Origin: Pyrocephalus nanus
Taxonomy: Eukaryota; Chordata; Aves; Passeriformes; Tyrannidae
DNA length: 64,000 bases
Assembly: GCA_038380795.1 (NCBI GenBank)
Contig: CM076266.1
Coordinates: 47,762,425 to 47,826,424 of the forward strand
Reading direction: 5' to 3'
A model generated the notes under the pieces. The model did no database searches, was not told the DNA's origin, and saw nothing but the letters and a program-made list of their open reading frames with translations. Of this stretch, positions 50,501-63,100 are shown piece after piece (within the stretch, counting starts at the first letter, position 1; each line of letters opens with the position of its first letter). The position numbers and the translations under genes are program-made.

Positions 50501-52287
50501 TGAAGAATTTTCTCATACTTAGATGTATAGATACTCTGGGTTTTTTTAATAATAAAATTAAAATCATTGCTCTATCTTCAACCAAAACTGTTGGGGAATC
50601 CAAGAAGAATACATTTAAATATTTTTGGATAAAAAGTGAACAAATGTCAAAACTTCAAATGTTTTGTTTACACACTTTTAAAAAAATGGTTCTGATTTCC
50701 ATTTCTAAGTGAGGTTTTTCACACTTCTGGGCTATACAAAGAATTTGCCCTGTGTCATATTGTCAAGCGTAGGCAACAAAAAATACCTATGAAAAAATTC
50801 CCACTCTCTGATGAAAGTCACCCACTGATTTACACCTAGCTTGCTCCCTTCCATTTTGTTATTTAACTCCGTGATATCTGACACATTTGTTTTCAATTAC
50901 TGGACTCATTTAAGCATGTCCCTTATCTACTTTTCAGAGCATCTGTCAATTTTCAAAGATACACTTATCTAATATGCCACTTACAATACCTATTCAGGTT
51001 AAATACAAATGTGAATGCGGCAATTAAACCCTGGTTAAGATTAACCCCGTCCTGGTTGGAACCAGGACACAAAGAAATAGCTTTTGCTAGAAAAATAATG
51101 GGCCTAGATTCCACCATAATGAAAAATGATGGATGCAGAATTCCAACACGTCTCTCAGTTCACAAACATCTGGGCACAAAGTGGATAACCAGTAACAGCT
51201 TTTCAGGTGGTTTACATGAAATAGATGTGCAGGCTTAAGCAGAAAGGTGTGCAGAAGCCCAGAAAATGTGGCATTTGACCTGAAAAACAAAGCAACAGAC
51301 TGGGACAAAACCCAGGAGGAGGAGGGTGGCTCCAGGTGGCTGTCCCAGCTGTGGAGCCTTGGCTGCCCTCAGAGGTGACAAACAAGCTTGGTGCAGTGCA
51401 GTGCTGATCTCAAATGTGCCACATAAGTTGGGTGAATGGAGAACAGCCCTGTGGCAGGACGGTGATGCTGAAGAAAGGCCCTGAGCACTTTTAAAGTGCT
51501 GACTTCTTGTGGGGAACTACAAAAGTTGGATCAAGATCTTTGATTTTTTTTTTTTTTTTTTCTGTAATGGCTATATATTAACAATACAGAATCCTGATGT
51601 CAGGTTTGATTGGCTGGATGTAGATAATGGTACATAACATTGTCTTGCCAATCCAAGTTCTAGATCCTTTTTCCTTGCTTCTGATACTACTGCGGGATTT
51701 TTTTTTTTTTACCAGATATTTTACTGCTAGAGGGTTATTTTATATTTTGTCATTGCTGTGTTAGTTTCTTTTTCCTGGACAACTGTCTTAGCAGTACTCC
51801 TAAAAGAATAAGCAAGTAGTTGCACAGCTTAAACTAGCATCTTCTAGCATCCAAAGCATTCACAATTAAAGCTCATTATTCCAGCTTGCTTTAGAAGATA
51901 ATACATTTTAAAAAATACTATTAAAATTTAAGCACCAAAATGGTAATTAAAAACAAATTAAACATTTTTAAATGTTTAAAAGCTGTAAGAACCTTATATT
52001 GTGACTGAACTGTCAACAACAACCTTTTATTAGCAGCTCTCTGAACAGTAAAACTGCCACTCATAGAGGAAAGGGAGCAGACATTATATCTTGAGGATAT
52101 GGAAAACAATGTCACAAATTGTAAAAGCAGAAAATCTTTCTATATTTTCATTAAATGTTTTGATATTCAATAATTGATTGTAAACAGAACATCAAAAATC
52201 AAGGTAAAATCTATAGCACAGCAAATATCTCAAGCACGTGATGCTCCAAGAATGTCTGTGAAATCAAAAGCCGACATCACAGTTTTG
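47501..52287. other. Unique AT-rich non-coding DNA
   Basis: No gene was recognised. The 116-codon plus-strand frame at 50362-50712 has no known domain. Landmarks are the hairpin at 49723-49770 and T-runs near 51547-51561 and 51697-51709. A less AT-rich patch at 51300-51480 matches nothing I know. Confidence 0.5.
49723..49770. other. AT-rich hairpin with GTGCT/AGCAC stem
   Basis: TTGTGCT (49741-49747) and AGCACAA (49754-49760) pair around a 6-base loop. The stem extends outward with ATAATAAT-type pairing and one bulge. Just upstream, ATTATTAT-TG-ATAATAAT is itself palindromic, so two overlapping foldbacks can form. It may derive from an old repeat with an ATT-rich start. Confidence 0.6.
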
Positions 52288-52790
52288 AATCACAGAACAT
52301 GCTGATTTGGAAGGGACCCACAAGGTTCATCAAGTCCAACTCTTACCCCTGCACAGGACCATCCCCAAGAGTCACACCATGTGCCTGAATATCACTCAAA
52401 TGCTTCTTGAACTCTGTCAGGCTTGGTGCTGTGACCACTTCCCTGGGGAACCAGTGCCCAACCACCCTCTGAGTGAAGAACCTTTTTCTAATATCCAACC
52501 TAAACCTCCCCTAACGCAACTTCAGGTCCTGTCGCCAGTCACCACAGAAAAGAGATCTGTACTTGCCCCTCCTCTTCCCCTCAGGAGGAAGTTGTAACTG
52601 CAATGAGGTCTCCTCTCAGTATCCTCTTCTCCAGGCTGAACAGACCAAGTGACCTCAGCTGCTGCTTGTGCAGCTTCCCCTCAAGACCCTTCACCATCTT
52701 CTTTGCCCTCCTTTGGACCCTCTCTAACAGCTTAGTGACTTTCTTATATTGCAGTGACCAAAACGAGAAGACTGTACTTTTAAAAATATT
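52288..52790 (-). mobile_element. CR1 LINE 3' fragment, antisense
   Basis: The plus strand begins AATCACAGAACATGCTGATT followed by TGGAAGGGACCCACAAGG and TTCATCAAGTCCAACTC, the antisense CR1 3' end. It continues with CTTGGTGCTGTGACCACTTC, CCTGGGGAACCAGTGCCC, GTGAAGAACCTTTTTCTAAT, CTCCAGGCTGAACAGACCAA and CCTTTGGACCCTCTC, then GTGACCAAAACGAGAAGACT. The wording differs from the copies at 9979 and 15736, for example GTTCATCAAGTCCAACTC, so it belongs to another CR1 subfamily. Roughly 500 bp remain. Open frames on the plus strand at 52307-52863 are antisense artefacts. Confidence 0.95.
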
Positions 52791-55700
52791 GCAGCATAAA
52801 ACAGGTGTTTCACTAACAGAAACTACATATGGTGCCAGTCCAGAACTGTGGATCCAAGCATGATACCTGGTCCAAAAGTTAGCATCAACACTGATTATTT
52901 ATAGTGGGCAACAAGAGCAAGTGTGAGTGGAATTGCTGCATCTTGCAAATCCTTTGGAGATTTTTCAAATCTGCCATTTCTCTAATTGCATGATCTTTCA
53001 ATTGCATCCATCTAACTATTTAGATGTAAGTGACCCACTGAGAATGAATGGCTCTAGCCTTGCATTCCTGCAATTATTTCTTGGGAAAGCAAGCCATAGC
53101 AGAATAACCTGCTAAAGTTGAAGTGTTGGGTTTCTCTGCATCTTTTTATGCCCGAAAAAAACACTTGATATAAATCACCACCTGGAGGACTCAAGGCAGC
53201 TGCCCTCTCACTCTCCTTCCTCCTGCCCCACATAGTCCTGCCCCTCAGGTCTGCATTTAGTTACACCAGGTCGTTACTCTAGTGTGGGTTCTCACCACAG
53301 TACATGCAACCCTTGAAGACGGCGCTCCAACACTGCTGCCAGAGCTCTGTGCAAGAAAGGCCACAATGAAGTGTAGTTAGCAGGACACCAGGACCACACC
53401 AGAGATCTGAAGAACAAGTAGCAAACAACTGAAACAAAATCATCCATATTTCATGGAAAGACAAGGCTTTAGTGTGTGGGGTTTTTCCGCACTCAAGGCC
53501 CTTGGCAAAGAAAGCTCTCACTTCATATCAAAACAGACATAAAAAGGACACAATCATATAGACAACAGAAGTATCTGGGGATTAAGACTCAATTACAAAT
53601 CAGAGGCATGTTAATATGACATACAAATATACCTGCACTTCTCTAATTTGTCAAAAACCACTTAATTATTGTACCAGAGTATCATGATTCCCTTACCGCA
53701 AAGAGATACATATCTGAGGGACAGCAAACCTACGGAATGCATGAATATTTTCTGGATTACGTAGTTCAGGTAAAAATAAAACTCATCTACCAAGTAAATC
53801 TGATCCTAAAAATCTTAACCTCATCTGTTACAGAGTTAAGACAAAAATGGAGTCTTCTGGCCAGACAAAATCATATAAGTTTTGATAACATAGCTAAAAT
53901 GATCCTAGGTCTGCACCATTATTATCTGAGTTTTGAGAAAAACATTTATAAAATCTTTGTGGAGATAAAGCTAATATGCAAAGTCAACCATGCTTCTTCA
54001 GAGGAAGAAAAATGAATTTTTATATTCCTGATACTAGAACTCATAATGGAACAGTGCACATGTTTTTTCCCCCTTCATTTTACAGCTATATCTGTAAATT
54101 TTTTTTCTCTTCATTTGGTGCTTGGCAACAACTGAATTTCTTTCCTCTCTCTGTGCTGACTGAAGTGATATGGTTCCTTACTTCCTTGCTCTCAATACTG
54201 CTTGAACAGTACTGTATGTTAGCAGAGCATAAGAAGCCATTAGATACTGACTTCACAGTGAATCAGTGGCTATTTTGCAAAGTAGAAGTATGGGACAAAT
54301 GAAGATGAATCATATATTCCCTGACCTGTGAGTAGTCTAAATCAGAGAGGCATTATGAAACAAAGCATGCAATTTATGCAAAACTTTAATCCTCTTTACT
54401 AGCTTCAGATTTCTGAATAGACAATTCACTCATCAGATGGCTGTTACCCAAATACCTGTTCTGTAAATTAACCACTGATTTTTACCTCCAGTATAGTCAA
54501 TAAAAAATTTCAAACCCATCTTTATAAAGTATGCTCATTAAACAAAATGGACATGCAACAATTTTCTTCTAGAACATGTAAAGTATTTCTCTAGAGCCTT
54601 ATTTAGTCCCCTTTTTCACTCTGAAAATAATTATACCCTCAGAGTAAAGTGCCATAAAACTTTGTTAAGGACAGCAGAATGACTCCCTTTCTGCTTCATT
54701 GCATGACCATTGAAGCAGCACTGGGGTTCATAGCAGAAGGTAATGAAACAAGACATTACACCAAGTGTTCTCCAGAGGCAGCTTAAAAACCCTTCTCCTT
54801 GCACCATTGCAGACCATTCACAGTCAAAGGTTTGATTAAAAGAGTGTATCCAACATGAACCCATCAATGCACGTCACTAAACAAGAATTCAGAAGCCTTA
54901 GAAAAAACCCTTGCTCTGAATCCAGGCTGAACTCAACAGATGTGCATTAATTCCAACAGACCCAAGGGATCACATCTAGCATACACCAGGAGAACCACCA
55001 ATAAAGCCTGAAGAACTGGAGTTTTCTTCCACTTGTCCAAATTTCTGCCCTGGAAAACAACTGCCATCACTTTGGACGGGAAGGGCCAGGAACTCCTTTG
55101 CATGTAAAACATATGTTTTGCATTTTACAGATGTCATTTGAGCCCAATTCTCACAACAGGATAATTCCTTTCCTTTCGTGTGTGAGTTGGCAGGGAGGAT
55201 AAGGACAGATGGTGTTATTCCCAATATAAAAGGGGGAATTCAGGCACAGAGAGATGAAAGACAAATATTTATTAACTTGAATGTCCTGTTTGAAGTGGTA
55301 GGGTCTGAATTTCCAGAGAGCTTTGTGCTATTTAGAAATACACGTTCAAAATAAGACAAATCAGAGGTTCCAGCTGCAGTTGCTATTTCTCTATGCTTCT
55401 ATAAACCAGAGCTCCCACGTCAAACAGCTGAAAAATGGGTACCACAGAGAAAATTTTGGACCTGATCTGTCCCCACTCAAGACCTCAGTGGTGAAATTAG
55501 AACTAGGCTTCAGTTTCTGGGGCGATGTTCTCTATCATATGGTGACATTTTCCTCTTTAGTACCCTGCCTGATTCTCAGCTCAGTGCCTGTGTTCTAAAA
55601 CAAACTAAGCTCTTGATTCATTCCCAAATCAGCTCTGCACCAGGCAGCATACTAGGGAGTCCCAGGGTTAAAAACCACAATAACCATGCACTATATGAAA

Positions 55701-58625
55701 AAAAAAATACACCATATCTATTTAAAACAGAGGAGACACAGAATCTGGGGTCTGGAAAGGTCACCTTTTGCTTGTTCCTTGGAGGAAACTGAAGAAAATC
55801 CCATAATTTCATAATATTGGTGACTAGTTTTTCCTAGCAGTAGCATTCTGATTCACTGCTGCTTGAGCTAATGAGCCCTCAGTAATGCATTATCATCCTC
55901 CTTGAGGACCAGCCCTAAAGAGAGAAAGAGACATTCTGAGAACAAGGCATGTAAAGGTTATCTACCAGAAAGAAATTATGGAACTCCAGAGCTTCTACCA
56001 AGGAAAGGCAAATTACAAGCACTATAGAGCCATATCTCATCCCCCAACCAATCCCTCACCAGCTCTGGCTCTTGCTCCCTCTTTATTTAGGCAGTTCCTC
56101 TGCACCAGCTGAGCTTTGAAGCTGAGATTGATGGGTAAATGAGGGTAGAGAGTTCCTTCTTCATGATTCTTCATCCAAATGAAGTGCAGCTGGCCATGGA
56201 CTTCCCCAGAGAAAGTTTTGCCTAGCTTTATTAATTTTACTTTCAGGGAAATATATCTGGCAAGATTTTATAAATAACTATTCTGTACAAGATACATGAG
56301 CAGTCATAAAAAAAGACATATCTCCATTGTATTCTTTTCCGTGTTTCAATTTTTGGCTGTAAAATCAGCAAATTAAAGAAAGAAACCCAAACCTAAACCA
56401 AAATGGTAACTTTTTTTTTTTTTTTAGGTAATCAGAATAATATATTTTACATTGACCTGAGTCTTAAAAAAATGGGTAGAGTATGTAATCACAAATTAAA
56501 TTTAAAAATTTGGTCTGAGGTAGATGCTTAAAAAAATAATTTAATTAAAATGTTTAAATTCTAGAAAAGTTATATAACTGACAAAAGGATTAGTAGTGAG
56601 AAATATTGAATAGGTTTAAAATAACACTTGATCTGCAAGTAACAATTCTGTTTAACTACTTTTTTTTAGAAGTGATGTACATACAAGTTTATGAAAATTA
56701 TTCATAAATTCATGCTATGTTTTGATCTTTTGTCAATAGGAAGAATAATTTTACAAAGCAATTGTGGAGCATTTTTTAACACATTGAAAATTTTTTCCTT
56801 TTACTCTCTTGATGTGACATTTTGACAAGCAATTTGCCTAAATTTGAAAGTTAAGAAAAAAATAACAAAAAGTAGGTAGGAGCAAGTTTACCTTTCCATT
56901 TCAGGAGTGAAAGTTTAGAACTTTTTTTTTAGGTCACGTCTTCAGGAATTGTTCTTTTGCCTGCTTAGCAAATCAAAAAACAAATCACCCATACACGTCT
57001 AAATAATTGTCATGCCTGATCATTTCCTCTGTCCTCTTTCATTAAAAAATATAGAAGTGAACATATACATGCTTTAAACATGATCCAATGAGTATGTAAA
57101 CACCTTTCTAATTACACTTTCATTCACAAAGTACCTACCTGGTTTTACCACATGACTAGGTCCTCTTGGCATTTGAATCTAAATGTAGACAAGGCTGATA
57201 AAGTGCCCCAGAACACTGTCTCAAACCTTTGGCCTCCCATTGTTGTCCTAAAAATCAAAACCACTTCCTAAGACAGCAAATGAACATTTAGTCAGAGGAT
57301 TTATTTCCAGGATAGCTGATCAAACTCTGACAATTTAGTATGGCACTGATTTAATTCCTATTATACCAAAAAGAAAAAAGCTGAGCCCGTGATGTTATTT
57401 GGCAGATGTTTCTGCACTGTAGGAACAGCTCTTCTTGTAAAGATTTCTATCCCTCTGGAGTCTGACTTAAAGGAGTGGCTTCATGCCATTTTCTTCTACT
57501 GAAGAGGCAAAGAGACTGAAAAAAAACCCAATCCAACCCAAATCAACCCAAACCAACCCAAACCAAACACTTTTATTGATAGGTGAACTTTGTGCCTTTG
57601 GAATATCTTTTGCCTCAGTGTAGAGATCAAACACTGAAATATTTTATTGGCTCTCACTGGCCCCATTTGTCAGTGGTACCAAAACAACATGATACCACCA
57701 AAACAAATCACATAAAAATAAAATCTTTCACTGAAATTCTGATATATTCAGCAGCAAACTATGTGAGTGGATTAGAACAGCAACATCAAGGGTTGATAAT
57801 ATATAGGGAAGCACCTGTATCCTTCACACACTCTAGGCAGTGATAGACGAAGAAAGTACAAAATCCCACATGAGTAGAGGCAGTTGACCTACTGTGTCAA
57901 TGTATTCATGAGACCTAGAGTCCCTGGAAAAGCTTCTTTCCCAAAGCACTAGATTCAGCTGCTGCTTGCTGCTTCAGGGAATCCTGGCTGCCTATTTAAT
58001 TTTTATCAATCAGCAATTAATTAGCAGTTTCTTACAGAAAACATCTGATAAACAAACACAAAATAAGCTCATGCAGAATTCCCTGATGATGACCTCCTCT
58101 TCAAAACATACTTGAAATGAAAAGCTAGCATAAGATCTTTTTAAAAAAGGAAACCAAAGAAAACACTCTTTAGTTTCAAGTGATTTGTGCAGAGTGGAAG
58201 ATGGATGGTCTTTTCACCTTTGCCAATTGTTGATTTACACTTGACAAATACAGGGACCTTCAAAAAGACAAACAGAGTACTGGAATTGACCACATTTGTG
58301 CTTTCACAGGTTTGTAAAAATCCTTTCAAACCACAGGGCCAGCCTAAGGGCCAGGAGCAGAGCAGAGAAAAACTGGCTATTTTTAGTGAAGTCTAAAAGA
58401 CACTTTTGTGTGAACTGCTTTAATGGCTACTTGAAAGGTAAATGTAAAATGCTTATTAAAGTTACTTATTAATTGTGTCTCATTAATTTTCACCCCTGGG
58501 TCTTGCCTGAGTTTTAGTGGAAATTAAGTTCCTTGAGGTATAAAGCACCATTTCTTTTCTCTCATGCTCTCATACACAACCTGTAACCCATGAAATCTTC
58601 TTACCTCACCAAAGAACACATCAGC
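52791..58625. other. Unique AT-rich non-coding DNA
   Basis: No gene was recognised. Plus-strand frames at 53737-54302 (92 and 108 codons) and minus-strand frames near 53279 and 54631 have no known motif. A 10-bp-period (AAYCAACCCA)n patch lies at 57524-57570. T-runs occur near 56409-56425 and 56921-56930. Confidence 0.5.
57524..57570. repeat. (AAYCAACCCA)n short tandem
   Basis: About four copies of a 10-bp unit read ATCCAACCCA, AATCAACCCA, AACCAACCCA and AACCAAACAC. It resembles, but is not, telomeric CCCTAA. Confidence 0.85.
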
Positions 58626-58630
58626 AATAA
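58626..58630. repeat. Left target-site duplication AATAA
   Basis: AATAA directly precedes TGTTGTGG of the LTR and recurs at 60110-60114 directly after its other end. A 5-bp duplication is typical of ERVL-like and some other retroviral integrases. The A/T-only sequence makes it a modest proof on its own. Confidence 0.6.
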
Positions 58631-58745
58631 TGTTGTGGTTTTGCTCTGGGTCAATTTACTTTCACACTCCCCAGACAATCATTACTAGTTGAGAGAAGGT
58701 TTATGCAGACAAAAGAGACATGATTTGGGGAAAATAGTATGAATA

Positions 58746-58751
58746 TTTATT
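58746..58751 (-). terminator. Presumed LTR polyadenylation signal
   Basis: AATAAA on the minus strand, about 107-118 nt downstream of the presumed TATA box and about 115 nt before the LTR end. Confidence 0.5.
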
Positions 58752-58857
58752 ACTAGTAAAATAAAAACTACTAACAAGTTAAAAATTAAAGAACTGTATC
58801 TACAATAATTTTTACTTCAGTTAAAGTGCTATATATTTACAGAAATACTCCTCCCCT

Positions 58858-58864
58858 CTTTATA
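58858..58864 (-). promoter_or_regulatory. Presumed LTR TATA box
   Basis: TATAAAG on the minus strand, followed by a purine-rich GAGGGGAGGAG. It supports minus-strand orientation of the LTR. Confidence 0.5.
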
Positions 58865-59220
58865 CCAGTCCAAGGAGGAGAAGTAGTCTCATTTTCCATT
58901 TTCGGAGTTCCAGCTCTCTCTTTCTAGTAACTCTGCAGCATTCTCGTTGCAGCTGGAATTCTTTCATCTCTCTCTCTCGCTTTGTGTCGGCCTTCAGGGC
59001 TGGGCCTACCCCCCTCCTGGGCTAAGACTGAAGGCTGGGGGTTATCCAGGTCTTGAAGGGTTTTCCTTCCATAGGCTTGCAAGGGGACACTTGCTTACTA
59101 TGGATCTTCACCACAGGGTACAGGGGATAATGGTTTAAGAGTTCACCCCTGTTTCCCTATGGAGGTCCCTCCCCATGGGAGAAACAGTCCTTGATAGACT
59201 TCTCAGCATGGGTCTAGCAT

Positions 59221-59500
59221 GGATCCCACACACACACGGATCCCAACATCTCTCATGGGCCGCCTCACTCCAGAGTGAAGTTTTCTCAGGGTTACAAAAT
59301 CTTCAACAGTGGTATGGATGCACACACACACAGATCCCAGTATCCCACGTGAGCCATCATTGCTCCAGCATGGGTTTCCCTCAGGGTCACAAAATTTTCA
59401 ACAGCAGTATGGATCTCTCACTGAGATCCTGAGCTTATCCAAGCCGTCCTTGCTCCGGCATAAGCATCGTTCCCTTCAGGGGTCACAAAGTCTTCACCAG
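59221..59500. repeat. Three 95-bp tandem repeats in the LTR
   Basis: The units begin GGATCCCACACAC (59221), GGATGCACACACA (59316) and GGATCTCTCACTG (59411). The first two are exactly 95 bp. Shared blocks include TCAGGGTTACAAAATCTTCA versus TCAGGGTCACAAAATTTTCA versus CAGGGGTCACAAAGTCTTCA. The third is more diverged and ends near 59500. In retroviral LTRs, tandem direct repeats in U3 often act as enhancers; that role here is inference. Confidence 0.85.
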
Positions 59501-59860
59501 GACTCTGCCTCACTTCAGTCCTTTTCATGAAGTCTCGGTTCTCTGGTATTTTCACAAGCTCCTCTGTGAGCCGCATGGAGGGTCTCCTTACCCCAACAAA
59601 ACTTTTACAAGTAGCAGGAATTACTTTTCAGTCTTTTTCCCTGCTGAGGAGAGAGAGTGAGTGAAAGGGGAAGAAGCAGTTCTCCCCCCTTCGAATTTTC
59701 TCCTCTCTCCTCCAGCTGCCAGTTTTGACCTTGAAAGTTCTGTTATCTCTCGGCTGGAATTTCTCTGCAGCAGTTTCTCATCCAAGTAGTCAGTTTTTCT
59801 AAACTTTTTTTTCTTCACTCTCTCACTAGAGAGAAAGGGAAAGCTTCAGTGCTACACCTG

Positions 59861-59880
59861 CCCCCCCTCCCCCCCCCCCG
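59861..59880. repeat. C-rich run within the LTR
   Basis: A nearly pure C run, interrupted once by a T, followed by GGCCC. On the minus strand it is a G-run of G-quadruplex-forming type in the presumed U3. Confidence 0.85.
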
Positions 59881-60109
59881 GCCCAAGCTGGGGGAGGAGA
59901 GGGCCTTGGCCCTCTTCGGGTCTGCCGCTTCTCTCCCCTACATGGCTGCTGCCCCTAATTTTAACTGCGCAACAAGCTTCTCTTCCATTTTCTTAAAGAT
60001 GTAATTAGCAAAGGCGTCACTGAATTTTTGATTGGCTGTTTTATCCGGAAATCACCCGGACAAAATCATTCTCAGCCCCAGGAATGGGCTGGTGGGCAAA
60101 ACCACAATA

Positions 60110-60114
60110 AATAA
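60110..60114. repeat. Right target-site duplication AATAA
   Basis: Directly follows the LTR terminus and equals the 5 bp at 58626-58630. Confidence 0.6.
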
Positions 60115-63100
60115 GAAACAGAAAGCTTGCACAAGGGGAGAAAAAAAGCTGTAAGGTTTATCTCTTCAAAGCAAAGGAGACTGTCCACAACCTGATCTGC
60201 ATGATACTTCAAATCTGACACAGTGATAAAAGTTACAGGATGACAAATTTGCTGGAGTAAGAGAAAATGTTGGGATCAAGTATGGTATTTTACCATAAAC
60301 AAGTGCAGCAATAAGGCGAGCTACAAGAACAGTGAGCAGTTCTCATCATTCTATTTTCTGAGCAAATATGGAAGTTTGGACAACTCATGGTCCCTGTTGA
60401 AACCTCCTTTTTCTCAGGAGAGGGAATAGAGGTGATCTAATTCACTCATACATCCATTGTTGTCACCCAGCTGGAACCAGAGCTGGGAGACAGCTCCAGT
60501 TCTATATTCAGAAGTGGGGGGCTGGACTGCCACACTAGTGGCTTTGAGGTCAGATTTTGGAAAGCCTCTCAGAGGTTACTCTGTTCTATTGTACATGTGC
60601 ATCATCCCTCAGACTTTGTCTTTTCACAGCAGCCATTGCCCTTGTGGATGCAAGATGAGTTGTACAAGCCACACTGAACACTAATGTGTGTTGGTGGCCT
60701 TGTGCAGATCCACCAGTTTCTTGCTGGTGCGAGCTTATTGGTTTCTGCAGACTCAAAAGCCTCTGAAGCTTAGTACTTTGGGGAGGCTTTCACCACTTTC
60801 TCAGCATGCAGTTTTCCCCTCTTTGGCCCGCTGTTTTCCGATGCATTTTCCTTCATCCATACTTATAGTCATGCACATGAAAAGGGACTTCTAGAATATT
60901 TCTTCCTAGTGGTGTGTGCTTGCTGGAGATGTCTTTAGCCATCCCCAGAGTTTGCTTCTCTATACATACGAAGGGACATCATTTGGGAGCTCAAGGGTGA
61001 TGTTTGAGGACAGCATGATGTGCTGCAGGTGTGCTCTCGCCCAGCTGGGAGCAAATCCCAGTGAAGCACTAGGCTGCTGCTGGAGGCAGAGGAAGCTCCT
61101 GGCAATCACAACAGCAATCACACAAAGAGAGAGGAGGATTGGATCCTGCCAGCCCTAGAAGAACATGACATCTCTTATCTGGTGTACATGCTGAAGTTGC
61201 TGAAGTGCTCCTTTTACTGAATGCTGGGTGTCCCAGCCTGTGCGTAATGCTGGCCCAAAGCTGGAGGAGCTGGCCAAATCCACAACAATTAGAAACCTCA
61301 TGCAGCCAAGCCACTGGGCTTTATGTCATGAATCATAAGTCAGCTGCAGCTTTGAAGAATGGGTTTGGACTGCCATGTATGCCTGTATGTTTTATCAGCT
61401 TAGACCAGTGTCGCTGAATTCGTCATTTCTCCCTTTTTGAAGGAAAGGCTGTTAAAAGGTAGCACAGCTGTGAGTGCTCTGGAGGATCTAGCCATGCCAA
61501 TAGCAAGAGAGGAGTTTCAGAATAGGAGCTTTAAAATACTTCTGCCACAGCAGAGCGAGGACTGATCCAATTTACTCTGGTGGATGATCAAGCTCTACAT
61601 ACAAATTCATTATCTGCATTCCAGGTGTCTAGGGAGATTAGTAATTCACTCGAGTGTGTGTCTGGTGGCTGAAGAGCACATCTGAATTCCTAGCTATGCC
61701 TCCTGACTGCATAGTTGGGGATTCAATCAGAAATATTAAGCAAACCTTCTGGATGATAGTGACATGCATTTGTCAGTCCCGACTTGCATGATGTGATGCT
61801 GAAACCTTAAAACACTCAAGTCTTGGGTTTAGATTTCACACTAGTGATTAGAACAGGGTAGAAGGGGAATTTAAAGTGTGTCAAAAATAGATTGTCATCC
61901 CAGACAGACACCTTGCTAAATTAACTCCTTGGATACCGCCCCAACCCAGGGTCTCCAGGTGCCCGGATCAACTCTCTAAAATGTCCCCAGTCAGACCATC
62001 TTGCAGCCTACCCGTAAGCACAGCTAATGCCACACCATCTAAGTTCCTGAGGGATCAAATTTAGACCAGACCTAAAAGGTGTTGCCAGATTCCACCTCAC
62101 GCAGAGCCATCAGATCAGCCTCCTCTGAATCTGTAGTAAAATATTTGATTCAAGATAGTGTGGCTGAGTAGCTAGGAATCTTATTCGTCTAGACGGGGAA
62201 TATGGAAATCCTTCCTCTTGGAGAAGTTTATATTATACAAGCACCTGGCTTACACATTTTCTTTTTAATGTAGCACTCTTGCTTCACTTCCCTGTTGTTA
62301 ATATCCAGAATCAAGTCCCTTCTCGTATGTTCTCTTGTTGGCCCAGTGGACCTTTCTGCACTGCTGCTGAGCTGCAGTGGAAAGGGAGGGCATACCTACA
62401 GAGGACAGCCTGCTGGCTCATACAGCCTGCTACCTGGTCTTGCAGGGTCTGAACTTTCTCAAGCTGAAGTTGTAGGGATAGATGCATTTTCGGAAGAGTT
62501 TGTAATGGCAAGTTAGAATTCTTTCTTAGCTTAGGATGCCTTTTTTCTGCCTGCAAAAGTGCCTCTCTCAAGAGGGGTAGATGCTTTTTTTCTCTTTCCC
62601 TTCTGCATTTCAGAGTAAGGTACAGAGAAGGTGGTGAGTAAGCTGGTGCTCTCTCTGGTATGCAGGAGAGATAATGTTGGAAGACAGGTACAGAGCCTCC
62701 TTGGGCCAGAGAGGGCAGGGGAGGACAGGGAGAAGATAAAAAAGCCCTGGAAGAGTGCAGGAACTTGCCTTTTTCTGAGGCCCAATACTGTCTTACAGCA
62801 CTGTCATGTTTTACAAGTTTTAGCATCCTATTTAGTATCCAAAATAAACCTTTTTGAATCCTTTCCACTGCCTTGGCATTTTGGAGGGAATACCTGCTTA
62901 TATTTTACTTTTCAAGTACAATTCAACCTTCATCACCCATACAGTGGATAGATATTGTACAGCAGAGGCAGCAGTGGTGTAAGACTCATGTTAAGTTTTT
63001 ATGATTGGCTCATTCAGTGGGGAATGGATGCTCTGTTCATATCCTAAGGCATCACTCTCTTCCCATGTGTTTTACAGAGAAACATAGTGTTTCTGCCAGG

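Larger units (their letters stand above)
58631..60109 (-). mobile_element. Solo LTR of an endogenous retrovirus, 1,479 bp
   Basis: The element starts TGTTGTGGTTTTGC (58631-58644) and ends GCAAAACCACAATA (60096-60109). These termini are inverted repeats matching at 13 of 14 bases; the terminal CA has become TA. AATAA flanks both sides. Read on the minus strand it has a CCAAT motif near its start (CAGCCAATCA), a long GC-richer U3 with three 95-bp tandem units, a TATAAAG box at 58864-58858, an AATAAA signal at 58751-58746 and about 115 bp of U5. There is no internal gag, pol or env between two copies, so recombination between paired LTRs probably removed the provirus. Good preservation suggests a fairly young insertion. 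Orientation is inferred from TATA and AATAAA order; a plus-strand AATAAA near 58760 also exists. Confidence 0.85.

Noticed and set aside
50362..50712. 116-codon plus-strand frame as a gene
   Set aside because: AT-rich composition drives I, K, N and F content; no domain or exon context.
52307..52863. Two plus-strand open frames in tandem
   Set aside because: They are antisense to the CR1 3' fragment; CR1 coding lies on the other strand and is decayed.
57524..57570. Interstitial telomeric repeat
   Set aside because: The unit is about 10 bp of AAYCAACCCA, not CCCTAA.
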